DNA of 64,000 nt from Undaria pinnatifida (taxonomy: Eukaryota; Sar; Phaeophyceae; Laminariales; Alariaceae): the NCBI GenBank assembly GCA_012845835.1, contig JABAKD010000021.1, forward strand, positions 10,961,199 through 11,025,198. The letters are read 5' to 3'. The notes under the pieces were generated by a model. That model was not told where the DNA came from. It saw only the letters and a program-made list of their open reading frames with translations, and made no database searches. The position numbers were made by a program, and so were the translations under genes. Positions 52,775 to 63,559 of the stretch are shown here, piece by piece (the stretch's first letter is position 1; each line of letters begins with the position of its first letter).

Positions 52775-53390
52775 GCTATGAGGTGTTGGTTATATAGAAC
52801 TAGACTACCCACTGAACCACGTAGTAGAACTACCCACTCAACCACGTAGTCGCGTGACTGCGTGGGCCAGTGGGTAGTACTATATAACCAACAAAAATAT
52901 GTTTGGAAGTCCGCCAATTGACTCTCACCGACTTCGTAACAGGGATCTCCGTGTCTCTCTCCCCTCGCCACGCACTACCGTAGTACTCCAAGAGCAAACT
53001 GTTATAACCACCCACGTCTTCAGCGCGCACGCTCGCAAATACGTTATTTCATTTTTGCTCGTCCCAGAAAAAAGCGGAAATATGAAGTCGGTGGGACTCG
53101 AACCCACGACACATATTTTTTTGTTTATATAGAACTACCCACTGGCCCACGCAGTCACTGTTAGTTATATAAAACTACCCACTGAGCTACGTAGTCACAA
53201 ATACGACGTCGGTGGGACTCGAACCCACGAATTATCGTTTGTTGGTTATATAGAACTACGCGGAGATCCCTGTTACGACATCGGTGAGAGAGTCAATTGG
53301 CGGACTCCCAAACATGTATTTTGTTCGTTATATAGAACTACGTTGTAGCTCAGTGGGTAGTTCTATATAACCAACTGCGCATTGGACACC
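52775..53390. repeat. cluster of tRNA-like repeats in both orientations
   Basis: Units contain 'TAGCTCAGTGGGTAG' (plus at 53,346-53,360, minus at 53,175-53,189) or close variants, 'TTCTATATAACCAAC', and 'GGTTCGAGTCC' (minus at 53,094-53,104 and 53,215-53,225). An inverted pair of about 75 bp ('GTCCGCCAATTGACTCTC', 'GTAACAGGGATCTCCG') lies at about 52,885-52,960 (plus) and 53,250-53,330 (minus). The cluster looks like rearranged tRNA-derived sequences, probably SINE heads. Confidence 0.75.
53084..53156 (-). other. tRNA-like sequence, 73 nt, degenerate
   Basis: The length is that of a tRNA. The T arm is perfect (GTGGG, loop TTCGAGT, CCCAC). The D region reads 'GGCCAGTGGGTAG'. Only about four of seven acceptor pairs can form (GACTGCG against CGACTTC). 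The anticodon region is A-rich ('AAACAAAAAA') and has no normal 7-base loop. This is probably a tRNA pseudogene or SINE head and not a working tRNA gene. Confidence 0.5.
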
Positions 53391-53394
53391 CACC

Positions 53395-54487
53395 GAGCGA
53401 CCGACGGATGCGTCGATGATTGTGGCCATACCGTTTGTTTTTGCAAGACATGACAACTTTGGTTAGCATAAAAAGGAGCGCCTACGCCTCGGTATCGCGC
53501 TGCAGCCTCCGATGGCCAGCAAGCTCCGGAGGGATTACCGCCTGGCGTCGGGAATTCCTCCTGTCATTTATGCATATGGTGGGGGGTTTCCACAAGAAGT
53601 GCTAGCTACATTGAGAGCAGCGTATCTGTCGGTGTGAGGGGAAGGATGGGTGCAGCACGATAGCCTACCATCTTAGGGGCCATGGTAGCATTGGGCAAAT
53701 AGGGCAGAGCGGGGATACAGCATGTTCAGGCAGAGTTTCGTAGGTCTCGCTAACCGCGTCACTATTCAGAACGAATAGATGGGAGCGGCATGCGAGACCA
53801 AACGTACGACTACACCAACCGCGCCGTGCCCCCCCAACTCCCTTGCAGCTGCTGTTCGACCATAACCCGTCATGCACATCGTGCGTGTTTTACTACATAA
53901 TACAGCAATTATTGATGTATGTAAACAAACAAACAAACGTTATGATTACTCGTGTAGATGCCCGACAACGTCCAGCTCAAGTCTCGATCCCTATTGGCTA
54001 GTAGGAACGACAAATCTCAAAAACAAAAAAACAAGGTGACGTCTTCTGATTGGATTCCCATTGAATTTCTCTACCTGCCTCTAGCCAATAATCGATCCAC
54101 TTCGTATTTCTACGTTTTTTTTATCCGACAACATTCAGCATGATCTTCGACGTCGGTCGCTCATAATCATTCCCAGGAAGAATAAGAAAACCGAGAAGAA
54201 CCAAAAAAATGATATCTATGCACGAAGTCTACCTCCACGCTGTATCTAGTTCGATCTAGCTACTCCACCTCTTGCCCTTGTTCCACCCCTCCTTCCATTT
54301 GCTTGCCCAACTACGTTCTACTCTTTCATGCTAAGCCACATCCAAGCGAACCCTCCCTCCCCGTCTCCGTCTTATTTCCTGACGATCCCTAAACTGGAGT
54401 TTGAAGCGTGACAACCTTCGTGAAATGGTGACCTATGTGGTCACCAAAACTATTTGCAGCAGGCGTTCCTTCACCGCACATTTCTCC
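53395..54487. other. unassigned sequence
   Basis: An (AAAC)n microsatellite lies at about 53,921-53,938. Short frames on both strands have no known motifs. Confidence 0.3.
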
Positions 54488-54645
54488 TCACCGCACATTT
54501 CTCCCCGCCGTTGATCCCTCATCCTTTCCCACCACGACGCTTGCTGCCCGCTTGTCAACGGAATTCCTACCCTCTCTCCTTAGGCGCCCGAATATTTCCA
54601 CCGCCAACGTGGCAAGTTTGTGGCTCCGTGAGTGGAAGGATGCAT
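54488..54645 (-). pseudogene. element I-type C-terminal tail fragment
   Basis: The minus strand encodes 'SHKLATLAVEIFGRLRREG', then 'KRAASVVVGKDEGSTAGRNV'. This matches the C-terminal tail of element I at 40,434-40,560. It is the most conserved remnant of a second, minus-strand relative. Confidence 0.65.
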
Positions 54646-55369
54646 GTCCCAGGCGAGCGTAGTGGTACGTTTTTGGCTCCGTTCGTTGAAGGGCACATAA
54701 CATGTCCCGCACACGGGTAGTATTGGCACTGGCGTGCCTCAGAGGCAGGGGCGGCGGATCCATTGCAGTCAGCGCTCTCTCCTCGGATATACCTGCGTGT
54801 GCGGGTCTGCGTAGGTGACGTCTAGCACGATAGACCTGGCCAGTTTTCCCAGCTCGGAATGCTCCCAGGATCTCCTCAAACGATGACGATACCCACCTTC
54901 AAGTTATTGTCCACCGCGACGGATTCCTCGAGTTCAACTAGGTGAGGAACTCTAAGTAGCTTGAGCGTGCAGGAGATCGCGTGGAGAAGCGGCTGCCGAT
55001 GATGAATCTACTCTCCTGATCTGGGACAGATGCGGGCGTGTCGCGTGTCGCGGTCGACTGCATCGCAACAGGGGCATTTCACCGCGCCACGTGTTCATCA
55101 ACGCCCATGAAGCGCCTTTAAAACCCATTTACTCTGCCACCGGCACGAGGTGGAGCGGACGCTTTTTGGCCACGCACGAAGATGTGAGGTGGGCCCTGCC
55201 TTTTTGTACAGACCTCTGCAGTGAGCGTTGGCGAGTACCTTGGTATCCCTCCCGCTCAGAGGGTCGCCGGGTTCCGGTGGGCATCTCTAACGGGCGTATC
55301 GCCCCCGCAGCTAATCCAGATAAGTTGTGGGCTCGGCCTGGTGGTCCTGGCTGACTAGCTTGCCCAACT
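54646..55369. other. unassigned sequence
   Basis: No reading frame or repeat recognised. If the tail fragment at 54,488-54,645 and the knuckle module at 55,370-55,645 belong to one minus-strand element, this block would be its diverged interior or a later insertion. Confidence 0.3.
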
Positions 55370-55645
55370 TCTGTTGGAACTTTGTGGGTCCTGTACCGCT
55401 GTGGTCGTATCGTTGGGCTTTATGCCGTGCATAGAATGGTAAAATTTTCAGGGAGTTCCGCTTTCGATGTTTGCGTTCTAGTGGACTCTTGAGAGATAGA
55501 CAGGAACGTCTATGGTCGATGACATGGTAGTTCCCCATGTGATAACGAACGAACTATTGCATTGTGGGCAAACGCAATCCGAGCCTAGGAGGGAAAGTCC
55601 TCGGAGCTGATACCACCGGGCCCGCGGTTGCGAGCCGGTACCATT
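55370..55645 (-). repeat. zinc-knuckle module, copy 1
   Basis: Direct repeat of 60,060-60,325, sharing 'CTGTACCGCTGTGGTCG', 'AGGGAGTTCC', 'CTCTTGAGAGAT', 'CCCATGTGATAA', 'CTATTGCATTG', 'CGAGCCTAGGAGGG', 'GTCCTCGGAGCTG' and 'GCGAG.CGGTAC'. On the minus strand it encodes 'WYQLRGLSLLGSDCVCPQCN', the start of a zinc knuckle as in element I-type proteins. An 8-base insertion ('TTCGTTCG' type) breaks the knuckle in this copy. Confidence 0.8.
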
Positions 55646-55734
55646 CAATTGGATTGGGTAAGTTCTGCTTACTGCTTAAATGTGGCCTATTTGCTCTTCG
55701 GGGGCCGGAAAAAAACAGTGATTTTCTTGTTGTT

Positions 55735-56720
55735 CGTACGGGATACTAACCAAAGGCATTGGGCGATCCTACAGCAGAAGACGAGGAGCGCGAGCGCAGG
55801 GTGCTGGCGGAATCCGTCCTGCAAGTTGGGAACCAGAGATGTGGAGGTCGAGCCGGTGACCGGCTGAAGTCGGAGATCAAGGTGACGGTCGGGGGACACA
55901 GACCGCTTTAATTGGGTAGTTGTATTGATACCTTCGAAAATGTGCGCGAATTCCTTGTTGCCTACTTGGAGTACGAACAGCAAACGCGTATCCCAAACTA
56001 ATATAGAGGAGACCGAGTTCTCGCGAGGAAGCAAGAGCTGGTAGAAATGATGGTGGCCGATGAGTTCTACGATGGCAGGCCCTGGGTTGATTTCTCCGAA
56101 AAGGAGATAATGCAAGGGTTCGAAAAATTGCTGGCGTTGACGTGAGAAGGAGACAATGCAAGAGATGAGGATTTTGCCGCCAGTTATTCCGTTTGCTGAA
56201 GGTAGATGGATGTGAGCGTTCCGGTAGACAGCAGGGTGTTCATTCAAAAGCGTGCCCTGTGGAAATACCTTGCTGACAGCGCGCTCACGGAGGTGGTGGG
56301 GCCCGACGGACGGCAGAACACGCTGAACCATGGCAAGGTGCTGATTGAGGCAACAACAGCAGGAATCGAGCGACTCGAGTTCACCGCAAGGGGGAAAGGG
56401 AGATGCCATTCGATCTCACAGTGCATGATCCTGACGCACTGCTCAATACAATTGCCAAGCGTCAACGGTACTAAGCTACAATTAAGGCCAACGATGCTGC
56501 ACGCCGACAAACAGCAAAGCGGCGTGGCAATAGGTCGGTGGCTGCTGCGGGAACAAAGCCGCAGAGGAGTTCTGCTGACGAGTATGACTCACGCGAAAGT
56601 GCCAAGACCGCCAGTGTGAAAGTAGGGTGGAACCGTCGGTACGACACCAAAGAGTATTTGGTGTGTGGCAAGCAAGGTCACAAGCATTGAGACTGCCCCC
56701 GAAGCCAGCAGGGTAAAGTG
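55735..56720 (+). pseudogene. Ty3/gypsy gag remnant
   Basis: Readable in pieces: 'AEDEERERRVLAESVLQVG', 'FENVREFLVAYLEYEQQ' and 'MDVSVPVDSRVFIQKRALWK', with several stops. Near the end is a nucleocapsid knuckle (56,655-56,696) of the form x-x2-C-x4-H-x4-C ('VCGKQGHKH', stop, 'DC'). The first of the usual three cysteines is a tyrosine codon (TAT), and TGA at 56,688-56,690 interrupts it. Gag would form the virus-like particle. Here it cannot be made. Confidence 0.65.
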
Positions 56721-57239
56721 GGGAAAACGTTCATGGTCAGAGCCACAGCCAGACCCCCAAGCAGCAGCAGCAGCAGCTGTCCACAAGTGGTCCCGCTCCG
56801 CATACCCGGAGTAAGATCATCGGGATGGCCTCCGCGTCTGCCACCCTTCGACATAAATAGTCGGTACAAGACCGCGCCTCAAAAGCGGTGGTTACGGAAA
56901 CCGAACCTGCTGCGCCTGAAGCGTCTACGCAGGATGATGATGACCACGCCCCGGGAGAAGGTGGCGCCCGTTTATGCTGGGTTTCCCGAGACGGCGCAAA
57001 GAGCGCTGGGCCGCAGAATGCAGCACCAGTCCTTCATTCTGTTCCGGTGAAACTTCCGGCACCCGCGTCACAGCAGTGGCGTTGAGATTCCACCACTATT
57101 TCGTACGCCCGTGTCTCGGTCTTGCAGCTTGGCGGATGTGGTGTTACGAGCATGGATACAGTGGATGCCGAATCGCAATTGGAGGCGCTGACGCAGAATG
57201 TCACGGGGCTTCTTGCGGTTCCCAGTGCTTCCGCAGCTG

Positions 57240-57920
57240 CTGAGGTCAACGTGCTCGTGGATTCTGGTTCAGAGATCACAGCAGCGTTGAGATTCTGGTA
57301 GAGGCCCTGCGGGGACAGCCGGGGTTGACGCAAACCGCGTTAACGCAGCATTTGTTGGGCACACGCGTGTGGTAACGTCGTTGGGCCGGGAATGTGATGT
57401 TGAGACTCAATCGTGTCCGTTCTACGTAACGATAGAAACTCCATGGGGACCAGTCCGGTTTACCATGCCGTTCATCGTGCTCCCTGGAGGAGGCGATGTG
57501 GTTCTCATCGGGCAGAAGACTTTGGGAGAGAAACTCGGCATCGACGTCATGGCGCATCTCAAGGCATTTGTACTGAAGCCAGGGCACCAAGATAGCGCTA
57601 GGATGGAGACTACAGCTCGTTCTGTAAACGAGACCAACGCTGGTGCCGTGCTGCGGGCGGCGATGGCTGTCACGGCGTTCGGGCCGAGCGACGACGCGCC
57701 AGGCGACGCGGACGATGATGTCATGCTGACGATGCTGCCTCAACGACCCACGATGTTCCAGGATTCCGTGGTGGAGATGCTGGATCGTGTGGAAGCGTTG
57801 GAGACGGCGGCCGATTACGCTGTTGACCATAGCTTAACGCTGGGATGTGCTGAGATGCTGCACGATATCGTTTATCGCACACACCTTGACGTATTCCGTC
57901 GGGCGTTGTTGGGTCACAGA
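57240..57920 (+). pseudogene. Ty3/gypsy retropepsin
   Basis: The active-site triad DSG is at 57,260-57,268 ('VNVLVDSGSEITAA'). A stop and two frame changes follow before a long frame from 57,369 with 'CPFYVTIETPWGPVRFTMPF' and 'IVLPGGGDVVLIGQKTLGEK', the latter in the position of the retropepsin flap end and the ILG-like motif. The frame goes on through an acidic linker to 'HLDVFRRALLGH' at about 57,920, where it joins a sequence that normally lies after RNase H. Confidence 0.7.
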
Positions 57921-58940
57921 AACTGCTGGGGGGACCTGCTGTCGCAGTGGGTGACGCGGCTGGGAGGTACCGTGTGCATGCACCCGAGTGTCAAGTACAC
58001 AAAGGTGCTGTTCGCTGGAAGCGACAAGTTTTCCGACGAAGGACGTTGTGCGCGCCGTGCAGGCGGCCGCTGCCGGAGGTAGACTCACCCTCGATACTGC
58101 TTTGGGGGTGGCTTCGCTAGATTCAGAAGGGCTGTACCGGGTTGAGTACCATGACCACCGCGTGATCTGAGTTTAGGCCGGGGCCAACTCCCTGGAGAAG
58201 CGACTGCTGTTGTGTGCCCGCCTGGGGGGAGTCGGATACCACGGGGTCGATGCAACGATGGTTCGGCTTGAGTAGAACTGCCTATGGAAGGTGATGGTTG
58301 GTGATATGCAGAATATGACTCGGATTTGCCTGAACTGTGTGGACACCAAGGCGGGGCGTTAATGCTCCGAACGCTGGAAGAGACCCCTCATAGGCGAGAG
58401 CCGAACGCCGTTGTGCATTTCGACTTGCTCCACATGAGGGAGAGCGCGGTGGATGCCGGAGTTAACGCTGCGGATGGAATTCAGCATTTGGTGGTTATTC
58501 TAGAGGACGTGGGTGGATACATATGGTTGACACCGTCTAGAGCGTGCACGGCGAATGGCACCGTGGAGAGGTTGTTCGCTGGTTTGCTACTTTGGGCCGC
58601 CAACCACATGGGTAAGCAACAGCGCGAGCCATTTCCGCAACCGCGTGGTGCGCAAACTGGCGAATGCACTGGGTTTTAGTATCGGTTCTCAGTGGCCGAT
58701 AGCGCGTGGATCAACGGTACCGTCGAATGCATCATGCGCGAAGCGATCCATGGGGCGAAAGCGATGCTCAACGATGACGGGCGGCCGCTCAATGGGTGGA
58801 TTGTGGTTTTGCAACGGGCAATGAGCACGGCGTGGCGGAAGAGGCTGCAAACGACCCCTTACCACGTGATGATGAGACGTGAGTCGCGAACGACCTTTTC
58901 TGCTCTCACGGAGCGGGACGACGAGGTTTTTTAGTTCAGC
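57921..58940 (+). pseudogene. Ty3/gypsy RNase H end and integrase
   Basis: 'NCWGDLLSQW' (about 57,921-57,952) corresponds to the N-x-x-A-D-x-L-S-R motif that closes RNase H. The integrase follows in broken frames: 'YRVEYHDHRVI' before the zinc finger, 'AVVHFDLLHM' (first catalytic Asp) and 'WVSNSASHFRN'. In the latter the second catalytic Asp is an Asn codon (AAC, 58,618-58,620). 'INGTVECIMREAIHGAKAML' carries the catalytic Glu. The end reads 'KRLQTTPYHVMMRRESRT'. Stops and the D-to-N change mean no integration activity. Confidence 0.75.
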
Positions 58941-58954
58941 CCAATTTTTGAAAA

Positions 58955-59569
58955 CAGGTTGCAGCAGCTGGTGGTTTCTCTCGTGGACACCCTAGAAGAG
59001 CTCGTGGCAGGGGTACGGCAACGCGTTGACGCCGATCGTCGTCAGCACCGAGCACGACACAGTCGCGGCAGAGCTCTGCCGCATTTTACGACAGGCGATC
59101 ATGTTCTGGTGGCTCGGGTGTCCAGGCAGGGCAAGCACCGAAAACTCATGAGCACATGGACCTGACCGAGGCATATTGCCAGCAACGACAAAGAGCACGT
59201 GTATGCGGTGCAGCACTTAGTTAGGTGCAAACTGCGTGACGTCCATGTGGCAAGGATGCGGGTTTACGCCGATGATCATCTGCTCGAGATCACCGGCGAG
59301 CTTCTCATGATTTTCCAGCAACTAACAACTGGAAAATCAGGGTGAATAAAACACCTGGAGCATCTCGGCTATCAAGCGGGCTGCAAGCGGCGACGAGTTC
59401 GATGTCAAGGTGGCCTGGGAAAGACTGGAGGAGGCGGAGAGCACGTGGTAGCAGGTGTCGCGCGTGTTCCATAACGCGCCGGCCGTGCTGTGAAAATATC
59501 TCAAGGCACTACGGCTGGAAGCGGAGCGGAAGCGGGCGCTCGTACAGCGGTATGGGCTGCGTTTGTGAT
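58955..59569 (+). pseudogene. Ty3/gypsy integrase C-terminus and chromodomain
   Basis: 'LQQLVVSLVDTLEELVAGV' and 'ALPHFTTGDHVLVARVSRQG' form the C-terminal integrase part (the latter is an SH3-like GPF/GPY-region stretch). After frame changes, 'DEFDVKVAWERLEEAESTW' (from 59,393) matches the core of a chromodomain, followed by a stop, then 'QVSRVF'. The last residues are 'ERKRALVQRYGLRL'. Chromodomains direct integration to chromatin in known chromoviruses. Confidence 0.7.
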
Positions 59570-60059
59570 CATATTGTAGTTTGAGTTTGGGGTGGAGACT
59601 CCCGGACTCTGAATTGATTTTTTGTTTCCTTCTGAATGTTCAATTTGTAGTTGTTTTCTGAGTTGGAGTTTCTGCGTAGGGCGCCCATAGTGCCTGACGC
59701 AGCGACGTGACGGTTCATCGCCGAGGCTGTATGTGGATAAGGTATGTCCGCGGTTAATGCCGCCGTGTTAAGGGTGGCTATTATACTAGAATACACATTC
59801 CGTGTGTGGTCTGGGTTTCGGTAAGTTGCATGCACAATGGGAGGTGCGACATGTGGTGCGTGGTTTGCTTGATGATACATTGATGATGACGAGGTTGCCG
59901 AACAATAGTTGTTCACGGTCAGTAGACGTGGTAGATCTTAGGTCGTGATGAAACTGCACACCTTTTGGTCGACTTGACCATTGCCCAACGTGCAGACAAC
60001 TATGTTGATCAAAGCTATTCGGGCCGTGCCAACTTGTGGACGGTAGCCCGAGATGAACT

Positions 60060-60325
60060 TCTGGAGGGTGCTGTACCGCTGTGGTCGAATCATTGGGCAT
60101 TTTACCATGGATAATTTGGTTTGGATACAATTTTTTAGGGAGTTCCACTTTAGCTGTATGCGCTTAAGTGAGCTCTTGAGAGATGGACGGGAAGTTTTGT
60201 GTCCGATAGCATGGCTCTTTCCCATGTGATAAACTATTGCATTGCGAACAAACGCACTCCGAGCCTAGGAGGGGAAGTCCTCGGAGCTGGTACCACTGGG
60301 CCCGTGGTCGCGAGTCGGTACAATC
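60060..60325 (-). repeat. zinc-knuckle module, copy 2
   Basis: Direct repeat of 55,370-55,645. On the minus strand it encodes a complete knuckle of the form C-x2-C-x4-H-x4-C ('CSQCNSLSHGKEPC', 60,209-60,250). It is continuous with the minus-strand reverse-transcriptase relative to its right. Confidence 0.8.
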
Positions 60326-61985
60326 TGCGGTGACCGTGTCGTGCGCAGCCAGCGTATCGGCCGCCGGGAGCCTGGGGGCCTTGTCCCCCTCTGTGTCAAG
60401 ACCCCATTCCAACAAAGTTCTGGGAAGATACCTGACGTCGCTTTTTGGCGACCCCCCTATGTGTCTTTTATCTTCCACAAGCCACCTCCGAGCATTGACG
60501 CTGGATTCAGGGAGTACCTTCCTCACGCCGTCTCTTTTCGGTCCGGTGAGGCAAGTCGGAACTTCATGTAGCATCCCGTTCCTGCTCAACCAGATTCTGC
60601 CCACAACCGAGACAGGCATACGCCTCGCTTCCGTCGATCGCAATCCTAACCTTCCCTTTTCCCGTTGAAATGCATGCTTGGGTTTGCTTGCTGATGAGGT
60701 CTTAATGCAACATACTACAGGGGCACCTCTCGGGGAACAACGACTGTGCCTGCGCCACTCCGAGTGGCCCAAGGATTTCTCGTACGTCCACTGCGCCGAG
60801 TTGTCTGCCCTACTGCATACTTCGAGGGGCAGCCCCGTGTCCACAGCTCTTTCGAGGTAACGTTTCCTCTGACTGAGTGATTCAATGGCGATGAAGGCCG
60901 TCGCTTGTTTGTCCGGCACACTACCGAGGCATGCGCAAGACGGTCCGAGCTTCCATCCTCATCTACCGCCACTTCTTGCTCCAGCAAGTATTTTCCTGAG
61001 TACCGGCATGGAGACCAATGGCCGTTGTCCTTCTTCGCCAATGCGGAATGCGGACGTCGATGTTTTGCAATGAGCGAACTATCATCCGTCGTCGGGAAGT
61101 GCCCTTTCGGTGGCAGATGCCACGGTCCTGTCGGGGTTGATTGCGATACCGGATACCGATTACGTCTCTTAATAGCTCGCGTTGATGGAAGGCAATGGTT
61201 CTGAACATGTTGGCCGCAACGCCGCTAAGGCCGAAAGGCATAATGCCCAAGTACGCGAAGGCGACTCCTTCTCCATTGATTCCCTTTCTGAATTGGCCTA
61301 TCCCCAGTCGCAATGCCTGGCAGAACATTCCCGGTTCCATGGGACCCCCCTGGTGGACACAGCGGGAGCAAGCTATCGTCATGATCTTCCCGGAGTCCAT
61401 CCGAAAAACTCGTCTACTGGTCTTGTCGCATATTACTTGCCCATGAACTGCGTGAGCGCTGGCACACAGTTGGTCATGTTTGCAAGCACGACTGTCGCCC
61501 TTTTCACGGTGTTGAAGGCGTTGGAGCAGTAGGTGATACCTTTGCAAATTTGCCGTCTCGTGTAGGGTCGTGGCCTCAGTCCCGCACACCCCACTCCTCC
61601 GGGTATCGCGAAACCAATTTTCCCTATCTTTTGATTTTCCTCCCCGAACTGCGGCTGCCCGTTGTGTATAGTCTCTGCGATGATCGGCCTCCCCCGTGCC
61701 ATACCCAGTCAAACTGGCAGACACTTTCCCCCGAACACGGTGAGGTGCGTCAGCAAGAAGAGCTGCCAGAACTCCGGCGGGAACGCATCCTGCTCGTCGA
61801 CGTTTCTCCGCTAGAACTTCTCCGCTAGAAGGGTGCAACGCCTCCGCTGAACTCTTCCCGCCCAGTTTCGGAGTGGATAATGGGATGCAGGTGCGGGGGT
61901 CGTTGACTATCGGAATGCGGTATTTGTCATTGCCCTCCATCACTGCCAAAATTAAACTTCGATCACACATAACCAACTGCGGCAC
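60300..61985 (-). pseudogene. element II reverse transcriptase, catalytically dead
   Basis: Minus-strand relative of element I in scattered frames. Motif A is 'YCSNAFNTVKRATVVLANMT' (61,433-61,531). Motif B is 'HQGGPMEPGMF'. Motif C is 'AFAYLGIMPFG', where both catalytic aspartates of YLDD are replaced. Further on are 'GRLGLRSTEARRMPVSVV' and 'RKVLPESSVNARRWLVEDKR', which correspond to 'GGFGLSSAEARRMLASVG' and 'WRVLPDSDLGRRIWNNVRD' of element I. The protein runs into the zinc-knuckle module at 60,209-60,250. It is clearly older or more damaged than element I. Confidence 0.75.
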
Positions 61986-62059
61986 GACGAAGAAACGCAG
62001 TTAAACTTCGTCCAAGGAAGGTTTAGTTTTGTTTGGTAAATTATTGCAATCTGAGAATG

Positions 62060-62227
62060 TCGGATAACAATGATGAGTGAGGATGGATGATGGATGACGA
62101 TGCCGATCATGACGGTAAGGGTGATGATTGTGGTGGTGGTGGTGGTGGTGATGACAATGGTACTGATAGTGATGATGATGACGACGATGATGATGATGAC
62201 TATGATGGCGATTGTGATGATGTTGAA

Positions 62228-62283
<56 letters not shown>

Positions 62284-62435
62284 CGATGACGATGCTGATG
62301 ATCATGATCATGATGATCATGATGACGATCATGATGATCATGATGATACCGTAATGCTGATGATGATGACAATGATGATGATGATGATAATGATGATAAT
62401 GATGATAAAGACGATGATGATGTTAATGACGATAA
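62060..62435. repeat. (GAT)n microsatellite, imperfect
   Basis: An imperfect (GAT)n/(ATG)n array with a perfect core at about 62,226-62,282. Aspartate-, methionine-, isoleucine- and histidine-rich frames on both strands are artefacts of this repeat. Confidence 0.95.
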
Positions 62436-62439
62436 AAAT

Positions 62440-63555
62440 CATATCGGAAACGTGCATGTTCCAGTTATATCTGTACATGCGAATACACCGTACGTATTTA
62501 TAATAGTTGAGACGCCGACTATTTTTTAATGGGTTTACTTTTTGAGTAAAGCAGGACGATCAAAGGCGTCGCGGACAGCCTGGGCAACGAACGGCATAAG
62601 AAGCTCGCGTGCGTCACTACCGAAGATCATGTCGCTACTACAAACGAACGCAACTCGATGGCGGCCACCATCGTTAACTCAATGTGTCAAGCGAAACAGC
62701 CAGGAAGCCCTTCAGGAAGCGCTTTTTGATAACAAGATGGATAACCGCAAAATCGTCTCGATGTTTTTGATGTAGCGTGTACACAATGCATCCCATTTAA
62801 CAAACCCTTCCACTGCAACACACTAAAGCTCCACGAAATATTCCTTGGCGCAATCGATTTGCTTTGCGTTACGAAGGCCCGTAAATGTTTTCAGCGACGA
62901 CAAGTCTTAAATTGCAGTGTTCGAAGATGCCAAAACGATTTTTGCCAACGTGCCGTCCCACGGTGCGAGTGCAGCAGAACGTTCCCGAGCTCGTAACATG
63001 TGGAGCTCAACATCATCACCCGAAACATGACATCGAAGGCGTTCGTTCGCTCAACCCGACCTTGAGCTTCTATGTCCTAGTCCTAAGACACACTCGAGTA
63101 GCTCATCCAATAAGATTGCCAGAAACGTTGCGGTACAAAAAATGCAACCCCCTACCGTGGGATGGCTCCACCGTTGTTCGGTCGCTTGAGGTCGAACGTC
63201 AGTGCCAACCCAGGGAACACCGCACGTCCAGCGTAACCTGCACACCCACGGCTTGGAAGCTAACACGGAACCCCACGAACTCTGCCCGCGCACACCGAGC
63301 CCCTCTCTGTATGACGATAAAAAGCACGTATGTGCGTGACTATCAGTGATGATGAGTCTATGCCCTAATTTCTCACCCAAAGTATATGTGCGACCGCAAG
63401 CCATCTCTGTAATGTGGCCGCGCAGATAGATTCACGTGCAATGTGCCAAGAAGTTTCTCATGCACCGTGAGACGTCAGGCGGTTCATACGAGCAATCGAT
63501 TCCCTCGGCAGACGCCACACGGCATCCGTTTTCTCGTTAACAATGCCATGCGGCC
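62440..63555. other. unassigned sequence, perhaps Ty3/gypsy interior
   Basis: Frames of 77 codons (62,542-62,775, plus), 154 codons (62,885-63,349, plus) and 117 codons (63,051-63,404, minus) show no motif I recognise. The position just upstream of a Ty3/gypsy reverse transcriptase fragment makes gag or protease remnants possible. Confidence 0.3.
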
Positions 63556-63559
63556 ACTT

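Larger units (their letters stand above)
55735..59585 (+). mobile_element. Ty3/gypsy element with chromodomain, internally deleted
   Basis: It contains gag with a CCHC knuckle, a retropepsin, then directly the end of RNase H, an integrase and a C-terminal chromodomain. This order defines Ty3/gypsy chromoviruses. The whole reverse transcriptase and most of RNase H are missing. The last codons end near 59,569, followed by a purine-rich 'TTTGGGGTGGAGAC' that would suit a polypurine tract. No matching long terminal repeat was found at the left side. Confidence 0.8.

Noticed and set aside
53084-53156. A functional tRNA gene
   Set aside because: The T arm is perfect, but the acceptor stem pairs poorly and there is no normal anticodon loop.
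55370-60325. Long terminal repeats of the Ty3/gypsy element
   Set aside because: The repeats lie outside the element, encode a zinc knuckle on the opposite strand and are continuous with a minus-strand reverse transcriptase relative at 60.3-62 kb.
60237-60668. 143-codon plus-strand frame
   Set aside because: Antisense to the minus-strand element II protein, whose motifs are recognisable.
62087-62503. Asp-, Met-, Ile- and His-rich frames
   Set aside because: All are phases of the (GAT)n array on both strands.
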